Source: Glaciimonas sp. PAMC28666
Lineage (GTDB): Bacteria > Pseudomonadota > Gammaproteobacteria > Burkholderiales > Burkholderiaceae_D
DNA length: 64,000 bases
Direction: 5' to 3'
Assembly: GCF_016917355.1 (NCBI RefSeq)
Contig: NZ_CP070304.1
Span: forward strand, 4,898,001 to 4,962,000
Shown here: piece by piece, positions 55,694 to 63,188 of the stretch
Position numbering within the stretch: the stretch's first letter is position 1
How the letters are laid out: each line of letters starts with the position of its first letter
The notes under the pieces: generated by a model
The model's input: the letters and a program-made list of their open reading frames with translations, nothing else
Databases searched by the model: none
What the model was told of the DNA's origin: nothing
Made by a program: the position numbers and the translations under genes

Positions 55694-56389
55694 TTAAAAT
55701 TGCACCGGGGTCGCCTTCTTCAATCTTTTTTCAATTTCATCCGCAGGGATAAACCCGCTCACACGGGAGCCATCAGAAAAAATTAAAACAGGCGTTCCAC
55801 GGATATCAAAACTTCGTCCGATATCGAGGAGTTCTTGCGTAGCCGCTGAACAAGCTGCATTCTTTGCTGGCGCTTTTCCTTGCAGCATCCACGCTTCCCA
55901 CGCTGCGGAAGGATTCTTTGTGCACAGAATATCGCTGCCTTTATCTCTTGAGTTTGCCGATAAAAACGGAAAGATAAACGTATGCACAGTCACGTTATGG
56001 AGTGTCGCCAACGCTGCTTCAATACGATGGCAATAACTGCAATTCGGATCGGAGAACACCGCAACATGGCGCTCCCCTGTCCCTTGTACTCGCTTGATCG
56101 ATTTTTCCAATGGAAGACGATTCCAGAGGTTATCGCCGACAGATGATTTGCTAATCTGAAGAGCCGCCTCAGGTGAAAAGGTGGTACGAACATTTCCAAA
56201 TTGACCGTACCCTGCTGGCGCCTGCATACCGATTGTGCGGTTGGCATCGGTGGTTTTAGACAGTCCCAGTCCGAATAAATGTTGCGATTGATCGCGCTGC
56301 AATCCATCTGCGACGTTGGCACCAAGTGCAAATGGCGCTATGAAAAAAATAGAAAGTGCAGAGGCGACAACAAATTGATTTACGCGCAT
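55694..56389 (-). CDS. DsbC-like thiol:disulfide interchange protein
   Basis: A 231-residue periplasmic thioredoxin-fold protein. Signal peptide (VVASALSIFFIAPFALG-ANV) is followed by a dimerisation-like N-terminal part, then the active site FSDPNCSYCHRIE (CSYC) and a cis-Pro loop in DIRGTPVLIFSDGSRVSGFIP. A second pair of Cys (ILCTKNPS and AACSAATQ) matches the structural disulfide of DsbC/DsbG. The ATG at 56389 has AGGAG about 10 bases upstream; the longer frame to 56563 is not conserved. First gene of the secretion operon; it probably isomerises disulfides in the operon's Cys-bearing pseudopilins and platform proteins, or in secreted substrates. Confidence 0.85.
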   Translation of the reverse strand: MRVNQFVVASALSIFFIAPFALGANVADGLQRDQSQHLFGLGLSKTTDANRTIGMQAPAGYGQFGNVRTTFSPEAALQISKSSVGDNLWNRLPLEKSIKRVQGTGERHVAVFSDPNCSYCHRIEAALATLHNVTVHTFIFPFLSANSRDKGSDILCTKNPSAAWEAWMLQGKAPAKNAACSAATQELLDIGRSFDIRGTPVLIFSDGSRVSGFIPADEIEKRLKKATPVQF

Positions 56390-57210
56390 TTTATAAGGCT
56401 CCTGTTGATAGAGGGGAGGATGAAAATGAATGCCTTTATCACCGCACTCGTTTTTCTTTTTCCAAGTTGATGACGAAGTTTCACAGAGAAGCAGTGTTGG
56501 GGAAATGGGATTTATCCCAAAAAAGAAGCGCATACAGAAGATTCTTCGTATGTTCACTGTCACGCAGATAAATAGTTTTCAAAATAAATAACGTCGGCTT
56601 TCGTCGACCAAGCCGGGCATTAATCGCAGAAAAAAATTACCAATAACAATTCGAAAGTTAAAAGAAGAGTCGCCAATAAACCAAAAACAAATTAATGAAT
56701 TTTTTTCGATCAGGTTGTCGTTATGATTATTTAATTCGCGCTCAAAAAATATTTACGAGGATAGTAAATGGCGCAAGAAAAAACAATGCGAATACTCTCG
56801 AATGCATCTAAGAATATTCTATAAAATCGGAATTTAGCGCGCTAAGGTCGTGCGCCGTCATAGCGTAAAAACAGTTAATACGAGATAAAGCGCATGACGA
56901 TGGCGCTTCCTTCATCGCCCACTGCCAGGCCGGCGCATGCGCCACCGGTGCGATTTATCTGCCTCAGATCCAGAATTATCTTCCTTATATCTAGTACTTA
57001 TCTCGTATTTTCATTTGGCAATCTTGGCCACACTGTGCGCTGCTAAATCGATCCGACCATACGAAAACCCGGTGCCTTGACGGCGCGGCTTTTTCCTCGG
57101 TGCCATCTAACCCAAAGTCTATCGTGAGCCATGTTTGTATCACCCGCATAGCGCCAACACCAGCGCCGCCGAACATAGCCGCGAGCCACTTTTCAACCAA
57201 CAACTTCCCT
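56390..57210. other. AT-rich divergent intergenic region
   Basis: About 820 bases without a convincing gene between the secretion operon (minus) and the copper receptor gene (plus). 56570-56830 is markedly AT-rich. It should contain both promoters and probably regulator sites for the neighbouring two-component systems. No hairpin terminator or known box stood out. Confidence 0.45.
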
Positions 57211-59277
57211 ATGACGAATCGCCTTAAACTCACTCCAGTCGCTTTCATTCTGGGCGCCCTCTTTCTGACGAATGTTCAGGCCAATTCTCTGGCGGACTCT
57301 CTGAATACCGTTCGCACCGCGGAACAAAGTACGCCGCTTCCGGAAGTCGTCGTGACTGCGCCGCAGATGTCGGCACCGCTGACTGTTGTCACCGATCCAA
57401 AAGCACCCCGGCAGCCGGTTCCAGCACACGATGGTGCCGATTACCTTAAAACAATTCCAGGCTTCTCGGTGGTGCGTAAAGGCGGCACCGATGGCGATCC
57501 TGTATTGCGCGGCATGGCTGGTTCACGTTTGAATATTGCAACGGATGGGCAACAGATCTTAGGTGGTTGTGGTGGCCGCATGGACCCGCCGACGGCGTAT
57601 ATATTTCCTGCAGAATACGACAAAATCACGGTTATCAAAGGCCCTCAAACTGTCTTGTATGGTCCTGGAAACTCTGCTGGAACGGTACTTTTTGAGCGCG
57701 ATACGCGTCGTGCGCAACCGGGTATCAAATCGAATACCAGTATCATGACTGGTAGCTTTGGACGCCATGATGAAGTCGCAAGCGTACGCTATAGTCTCTC
57801 CGATTTTTATGCTGAAGCGGGTGCCACCCGCTCGCATTCCGATGATTACCGCGATGGCAATGGAAATTCCGTACACTCATCGTATACGCGCTGGAGTAGT
57901 CGGGCAGCGTTTGGATGGACGCCCGACGACAATACCTTGCTCGAGCTATCTGTTGCCAAAAGTGACGGACAGGCTGCCTATGCAGATCGCGGTATGGACG
58001 GTGCGCGCTTCGCACGATCCAATATCGGACTCAAGTTCCAGAAACGTAACTTGTCCCCGATGGTAAAGAAAGTCGAAGCCCAAATTTATCGTAACTATAT
58101 TGATCATGTGATGGACAATTATAGTGTACGTTCGCCACTGCCAGGTAGCATGTTAAAGGCAATGAATCCTGATCGCACGACAGAGGGCGGTCGCGCGGCC
58201 ATTACATTAAATCTCGGCGACACGACGCAACTGGTAACTGGTTTCGATATGCAGCGAAATGCGCATACGACTCGCATGGGGATGGGGTCGAATCCCAATA
58301 CTGTCTCTTACAAAAATGGCCCAAGGGTGCCTGACGCACGGTTCGAAGATATCGGCTTGTTTGGAGAACTGACTCAGCATATGGGAAAGAATGAAAACAG
58401 TCGCATCATCACCGGCCTGCGTACAGATTTTTGGCGCGCCGTCGACGAACGGAAATCCAGTGCGAATACCGGCAACGTCACCCACAGGAATGACATGTTA
58501 CGCAGTGGATTTACCCGCTATGAGCAGGATCTTACGACGATACCAATGACGCTATATGCGGGTGTTGGCATCGTAGAACGATTTCCGGATTATTGGGAGT
58601 TGATTTCAAAGCAAAGCGCAAACAGCACCAGCGCCTTTGGTACCAAGCCAGAAAAAACCATGCAGCTTGATATTGGTGGTTTGTACCAGTCGGGCCCATG
58701 GAATGTGACAGCTTCAGCCTTTTACAGTCAAGTGAAAGATTTTATTTTGATTCAGTCGAACGTCAATAAAGGCTCCGCAACCGGTATCTCGATTGCACGT
58801 AATATCGCAGCAACCACATGGGGCGGCGAAATTGGTGCCGCTTACGCGTTGAATAAAGACTGGAAACTGGACGGATCACTCAACACCGTTCGTGGCAATA
58901 ACCGAACCGATAACACACCGCTGGCACAGATGCCGCCATTGGAAGGTAAATTTGGTCTTACTTTCGACAATCAAATTTGGTCGCTGGCCACCATGATGCG
59001 CACTGTCGCTGCACAAAAGCGTTTCGATCTTAACAAAGGTAATATCGCAGGGCAGGACCTGGGTGCCAGTGCGGGCTTTACCGTATTTTCTGTCAATGTC
59101 GGCTGGAAGCCTCGTAAGGATCTTCTGATTACAGCCGGTATCGATAATATTGCCAACAAGGTATATGCAGAACATTTGAGTCGTCGGGGTGCGGTTCTGC
59201 CGGGATATGACCAGACTGCACGAATTAACGAGCCAGGCCGCACCATTTGGCTAAAAGCGCAATTTGAACTGAAATAG
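57211..59277 (+). CDS. TonB-dependent copper receptor (OprC/NosA-like)
   Basis: A 688-residue outer-membrane receptor. A signal peptide (VAFILGALFLTNVQA-NSL) is followed by a TonB-box-like stretch (LPEVVVTAP) and the plug (HDGADYLKTIPGFSVVRKGGTDGDPVLRG, DGQQILGGCGGRMDPPTAYIFPAEYD, VIKGPQTVLYG). The GGCGGRMDPPTAY motif is specific to the copper receptor group (TIGR01778). The 22-stranded barrel ends with GRTIWLKAQFELK, a standard terminal strand ending in aromatic/charged residues. The ATG at 57211 is used because upstream in-frame codons do not give a signal peptide. It lies 560 bases upstream of the LPMO gene, with a terminator between. Confidence 0.9.
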   Translation: MTNRLKLTPVAFILGALFLTNVQANSLADSLNTVRTAEQSTPLPEVVVTAPQMSAPLTVVTDPKAPRQPVPAHDGADYLKTIPGFSVVRKGGTDGDPVLRGMAGSRLNIATDGQQILGGCGGRMDPPTAYIFPAEYDKITVIKGPQTVLYGPGNSAGTVLFERDTRRAQPGIKSNTSIMTGSFGRHDEVASVRYSLSDFYAEAGATRSHSDDYRDGNGNSVHSSYTRWSSRAAFGWTPDDNTLLELSVAKSDGQAAYADRGMDGARFARSNIGLKFQKRNLSPMVKKVEAQIYRNYIDHVMDNYSVRSPLPGSMLKAMNPDRTTEGGRAAITLNLGDTTQLVTGFDMQRNAHTTRMGMGSNPNTVSYKNGPRVPDARFEDIGLFGELTQHMGKNENSRIITGLRTDFWRAVDERKSSANTGNVTHRNDMLRSGFTRYEQDLTTIPMTLYAGVGIVERFPDYWELISKQSANSTSAFGTKPEKTMQLDIGGLYQSGPWNVTASAFYSQVKDFILIQSNVNKGSATGISIARNIAATTWGGEIGAAYALNKDWKLDGSLNTVRGNNRTDNTPLAQMPPLEGKFGLTFDNQIWSLATMMRTVAAQKRFDLNKGNIAGQDLGASAGFTVFSVNVGWKPRKDLLITAGIDNIANKVYAEHLSRRGAVLPGYDQTARINEPGRTIWLKAQFELK

Positions 59278-59328
59278 CCAAGCCACGGCAGAGATTTATC
59301 GATAAACCTATTGCACTACACTTCACCC

Positions 59329-59357
59329 AAAAGGTGGCGACCCTGTCGCCACCTTTT
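59329..59357 (+). terminator. Terminator after the copper receptor gene
   Basis: Perfect 12-bp stem aaaaggtggcga/tcgccacctttt (59329-59340 and 59346-59357) followed by more T, 50 bases past the stop. Confidence 0.93.
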
Positions 59358-59601
59358 TTTCTTCGTACTGGTCGACGCATTGTCCGGGATTGCTCAAGCT
59401 AATCGCAACAGTGCAGGCACTTCTGCAAAACCGCCTGAAACACCGTTAATGAGACACGCCTGTTCATTCAGATCGATACCAATAAATAAGACGGAGAAAC
59501 CACGTAATCGCCCATCGATATAGCGCCGTCCTGCGTTATCGGTGCAGAGTCACCGTACAGATTGATGACTCTTCCTCGCCTGGGATATTTTGGGCGACAC
59601 A

Positions 59602-59617
59602 GATAATTCTCATTATC
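59602..59617. promoter_or_regulatory. Fur-box-like inverted repeat
   Basis: The stretch gataattctcattatc contains GATAAT and ATTATC halves and matches the 19-base Fur consensus at about 12 positions. It lies 220 bases upstream of the LPMO start. The match is partial and the spacing is shorter than in a full Fur box. Confidence 0.3.
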
Positions 59618-59765
59618 TCAGGCATTTATCTTATTGAAACCGCGCACTTGTCAGCTGTTGCGGATCATTTCAAAACCCCACAATGATGCTCATCAACAGT
59701 AACCGGGCAGTGTCACTTAGCGGACCGCAAGGCGTACCGATTGAGATTCTTAATTCAATCCAATT

Positions 59766-59795
59766 GAATTGAATTGAATTGAATTGAATTGAATT
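59766..59795 (+). repeat. Pentanucleotide (GAATT) repeat upstream of the LPMO gene
   Basis: Six perfect gaatt units (plus a partial one before) end 41 bases upstream of the LPMO start codon, in its promoter or 5' leader. A change in copy number shifts spacing by 5 bases per unit. Confidence 0.97.
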
Positions 59796-59836
59796 ATTTA
59801 ATGCATTTTCATCCACTAACAAGAAGGTTTTATTCA

Positions 59837-61399
59837 ATGTCTACATCATTGTCATCAAAAAATTTCGGCAAATTATCTCTGGGTTTAACATTAGTTCTCG
59901 GTTCGATATTTGCCCAGCAAGCTTCAGCCCATGGCTATGTCGAATCACCAATGAGCCGTTCACTGGCTTGCTACAAAGGTTTGAATGCCGGTTGTGTTGC
60001 TCCTTACGAGCCACAAGGCGTTGAGTTCGGCGGCGGCGGTGGCGCTTTTGGCGTGCTGCCACCTGGCAATGAAGCGTTTCCAACCAGCGGCCCTAAAGAT
60101 GGTGACATCGCAGCCGGTGGCCTTACTAGCAAATACGGCAACCTGAACCCGCAAACAGCGGATCGTTGGTCGAAGACTAAAGTCAATACTGGTAAAAATA
60201 CCTTCAAATGGCATTACACCGCTGCGCATCAAACAGCCTATTGGCAGTTCTTTATTACCAAAAAAGACTGGAACCCAAATATGCCTTTGTCACGTAGTTC
60301 GTTTGAATCCACACCAATCGGTGAAGAAATTCATAACGGCGCAAACGCAGACAGTAAACTAGGCGGCATGAAATCGGCACATTCGCTGACTATCCCGTCC
60401 GACCGTAGCGGATATCACGTTATCCTGGCGACATGGAAAACCTCCGATACTTCGGCAGCTTTCTATCAAGTCGTCGATGTTGACGTTCAAAATAATGGCG
60501 TTGACGTGCCGTTGCCATCTAAATGGTCTTCCATTGGTTCGATTCAACCAAGCCAGACAGATTTGAAGGCTGATTCAATCGTTACTGCACGGGTTATGGT
60601 AGCTGGCGCTGAAGATGTTTCTAAGCAAACTGTTCTCACAATCGACAGTGATGCTGACGGTAAGAGTAGCCAGTGGCCACATCAATTGGCGACAAAAATC
60701 AATGCGGAAAATCATGGTTACCAAGCGGGTCAATTGAACAAAAACGATCAAGTTGTTCCTGCTTATGGTGCAAATACTGCCTATGTTCTAAAAGACAGCA
60801 ACGTTTCGGGACTGATCATTGATATTCAACGCGCTTCTCCTGCATTTTCGATGGATGTCAGCGGTCTGAATTCAACCTACAAAATCGAAAACGGTAAAGT
60901 AACACTGCATTTCGACGTTAAGGCTATTGGTGATTCAAGCCACGTTCAAAACATTGTGTACAACGCTCAACGCGAAGAAGTAGCGCGTGGCGAAGCTGAT
61001 GTCAACGACGGTTCAGAACATTTCACTATCGACGTTCACAACGCAGTTGTAGGTAGTTACGATCTCGTGACGATTGGTAAAGCTAAATCAGGCAAAGTAG
61101 TGCAAAAAACTTCGAGCTTCAAGATGCTCGGCGCAGACGTCATTGATCCAGTGCCGCCGAAACCTGATCCAGTACCACCGAAACCTGATCCAGTACCTCC
61201 TGTGAATGACAACTATGACTTTGTTTACCCTAACGGTAGCGCTTCATATGACGCAGGTACTCGGGTATTGCAACCGAAAGACGGCGGCATTTATGAATGT
61301 AAAGCACTTCCAGCCGGCTGGTGGTGTGCACAAGGTGCGTATGCACCGGGCAGCGCAAATGGTTACTGGACCGAAGCATGGACAAAAGTCAGCAACTAA
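59837..61399 (+). CDS. gbpA: GbpA-like chitin-binding lytic polysaccharide monooxygenase (AA10)
   Basis: A 520-residue secreted copper enzyme that cleaves crystalline chitin oxidatively. The signal peptide ends QQASA, so mature residue 1 is H32 (HGYVESPMSR). The second histidine-brace residue is H131 (WHYTAAHQTAYWQFFIT). AFYQVVDVDV marks the end of the AA10 domain (to about residue 215). Two further GbpA-type domains follow (about 225-430), then a Pro-rich linker with DPVPPKP repeats and a CBM5/12-like domain (YDAGTRVLQPKDGGIYEC to GYWTEAW). The ATG at 59837 follows AGAAGG; an upstream TTG frame is rejected. GbpA of Vibrio is exported by type II secretion, which fits the nearby secretion-like operon. 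Confidence 0.93.
   Translation: MSTSLSSKNFGKLSLGLTLVLGSIFAQQASAHGYVESPMSRSLACYKGLNAGCVAPYEPQGVEFGGGGGAFGVLPPGNEAFPTSGPKDGDIAAGGLTSKYGNLNPQTADRWSKTKVNTGKNTFKWHYTAAHQTAYWQFFITKKDWNPNMPLSRSSFESTPIGEEIHNGANADSKLGGMKSAHSLTIPSDRSGYHVILATWKTSDTSAAFYQVVDVDVQNNGVDVPLPSKWSSIGSIQPSQTDLKADSIVTARVMVAGAEDVSKQTVLTIDSDADGKSSQWPHQLATKINAENHGYQAGQLNKNDQVVPAYGANTAYVLKDSNVSGLIIDIQRASPAFSMDVSGLNSTYKIENGKVTLHFDVKAIGDSSHVQNIVYNAQREEVARGEADVNDGSEHFTIDVHNAVVGSYDLVTIGKAKSGKVVQKTSSFKMLGADVIDPVPPKPDPVPPKPDPVPPVNDNYDFVYPNGSASYDAGTRVLQPKDGGIYECKALPAGWWCAQGAYAPGSANGYWTEAWTKVSN
61145..61201 (+). repeat. 21-base repeat in the LPMO linker
   Basis: Two full 21-base units and a partial third encode the DPVPPKP linker between the GbpA core and the C-terminal chitin-binding domain. 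The unit is in frame. Confidence 0.85.
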
Positions 61400-61440
61400 T
61401 TTCGATCATTAATTGCCGCTAAATGTTCATTGCTTTGACC

Positions 61441-61513
61441 CCGGTGCCAGAGGTTCCATAAAGGCACCGGACCAATAATTAATAAAAAACATCCTGATTT
61501 TGGGATGTTTTTT
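61441..61513 (+). terminator. Double hairpin and terminator after the LPMO gene
   Basis: First stem ccggtgcc/ggcaccgg (61441-61448 and 61463-61470) has no T tract. The second, aaaaaacatcc/ggatgtttttt (61484-61494 and 61503-61513), is a typical terminator. Both lie within 115 bases of the stop codon; the first may protect the 3' end of the mRNA. Confidence 0.8.
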
Positions 61514-61814
61514 TGTTTGTATCTCCATTTTTTTGGTACAGGCAATGTGATGCAATACATCGCAACATTACCAGGCAAACCCAATGCAGAGGTCGTGTTT
61601 ATACCGAAGCACGTCTCAACCACCCAAATCAGCGTTGACGTAGCCGGTCCGTTAATTGGGAAAAATCCCATTCTCATAGCTCGATGTTAAGAATATTCTT
61701 TGCTCTAACAAACCGGGACTAATCTTTTGCGCTTAGTAGCTAGTCTCCTTCAGATAACCGTACGGCGTCTCGATCAGCGTTATGTCGAGAATCCGCAGGA
61801 ACGGAGTTTTCCAT

Positions 61815-62495
61815 ATGCCTTTCAATATCATTATCGTCGAAGATTCCACATTGGTCCGTAAAGGTCTGGTCTCAATCATCAATAATTTGCCGCTACCCGA
61901 TGCGATTCAACCTGCATCTTCCAGTGAGCCGGCCCCCTATCGCGTGGTTGCCGACGTGGCCTCACCTAAAGAACTATTAGCGGCCCTGACGGAGCACAAC
62001 CCTGATCTGCTGATGCTGGATTATTCATTGCAAACCGATGGCGAAGAGACCCATCCGCTACATATGCTGGACGGGCAAAATCTGATTCGCCATATACGCA
62101 AGAATTTCAGCACCAACATATTGGTGGTGTCCCACCATCACTCACCGATTATCATCCGCGCTGCGTTAGAAGCCGGGGCCAACGGCTACGTCACTAAAAA
62201 TGCTAACGAAAAAGTGTTGGGATTAGCCATACAGGCGGTTATGAAAGGCGACACGTTCGTGGAGCATCATCTACTAAGAACGATGCTGCATCGAAATCCG
62301 AACGCAGCCGTCATCAGTCCAAAGGAGATAGAAGTGTTGCGCTTGATGGGGAAAGGCAGCCGCCTTACCGATATCGCGCAACGCATGAGTCTGAGCATCA
62401 AAACTGTCAGCGCGCACAAACTACGCGCAATGGAAAAACTATGCATACGCAATGACTCAGAACTGTACCGCGTTATTACCGGGATGGCTCTTTGA
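61815..62495 (+). CDS. LuxR/NarL-family response regulator
   Basis: A 226-residue regulator. Receiver: IIIVEDSTLVRKGLVSII (acidic pair Glu-Asp), phosphorylation Asp in DLLMLDYSLQTDGEE, Lys in GYVTKNANEK. An insert (PASSSEPAPYR) and the DGEETHPLHMLDG loop are longer than usual. C-terminal LuxR helix-turn-helix ISPKEIEVLRLMGKGSRLTD and IAQRMSLSIKTVSAHKLRAM. It resembles the RcsB/EvgA/BvgA branch. The ATG at 61815 has GGAG 8 bases upstream; an in-frame ATG at 61782 adds 11 residues. A hybrid kinase gene with HPt domain lies nearby on the opposite strand and is its likely partner. Confidence 0.9.
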   Translation: MPFNIIIVEDSTLVRKGLVSIINNLPLPDAIQPASSSEPAPYRVVADVASPKELLAALTEHNPDLLMLDYSLQTDGEETHPLHMLDGQNLIRHIRKNFSTNILVVSHHHSPIIIRAALEAGANGYVTKNANEKVLGLAIQAVMKGDTFVEHHLLRTMLHRNPNAAVISPKEIEVLRLMGKGSRLTDIAQRMSLSIKTVSAHKLRAMEKLCIRNDSELYRVITGMAL

Positions 62496-62571
62496 TAAAA
62501 AATTTTTCACGCGAAAAAAATTTGGGCAACGCCCCAGCAATGACAATTAATTACTTTTATGAAGGTTTTCT

Positions 62572-63120
62572 ATGACAACGACTAACAACAATATTGCCAA
62601 CGAAGTGAGAGTACCAACTCGCTATGACGTCTTTACCCGCGGCGTGCATTGGCTCGCAGCTGGAATTATCAGTTATACGATGATTGCGGGTTATTCTCTT
62701 CAATTTTTGGTCGACACAATTTACTTCGATTTCTTTTCAGTCCTGAACATGTCGCTCGGCACGCTGGTTATACCGCTGACGGTGGTTCGCTATTTGTGGA
62801 AATTCTTCCGTCCTTCGGTTCCATACCCGGTCGATCTTTCCCGACCAAAAATAAATATGGCACATCTGGCGCATGAAATGTTTTATCTGGTAATTTTTAT
62901 CATGTTAATTAGCGGTGTTTTGATGTTGACACATGGCTTCACATTCTTTTGGCTAATCGACGTCCCCCATCCATTGGATAATCCTGATGTCAACGCATTC
63001 TTTTTTGAGGTGCATAGAGTGGCCTGTGCCGCGGTTGCCCTGACATTAATGCTGCATGTGGCGGCAGTCGTGAAGCATCAGGTTATGGATCGTCGAAACA
63101 TTCTTGGTCGGATGCTTTAA
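62572..63120 (+). CDS. Cytochrome b561 family membrane protein
   Basis: A 182-residue inner-membrane diheme cytochrome. Four membrane segments (about 25-48, 55-78, 95-120, 148-170) carry His residues: RGVHWLA, HLAHEMFY, FFEVHRVA and LMLHVAAVVKHQ. CybB-type proteins oxidise ubiquinol and can pass electrons to periplasmic acceptors or superoxide. The start ATG at 62572 follows GAAGG. It sits 76 bases after the response regulator gene and is probably co-transcribed with it. Confidence 0.88.
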   Translation: MTTTNNNIANEVRVPTRYDVFTRGVHWLAAGIISYTMIAGYSLQFLVDTIYFDFFSVLNMSLGTLVIPLTVVRYLWKFFRPSVPYPVDLSRPKINMAHLAHEMFYLVIFIMLISGVLMLTHGFTFFWLIDVPHPLDNPDVNAFFFEVHRVACAAVALTLMLHVAAVVKHQVMDRRNILGRML

Positions 63121-63188
63121 CACTGAATGAGTACGCCTGCCGGGTCGCATAAAATCAAGCAGAACCTTAAATAGGTTTCGTGATTCGG

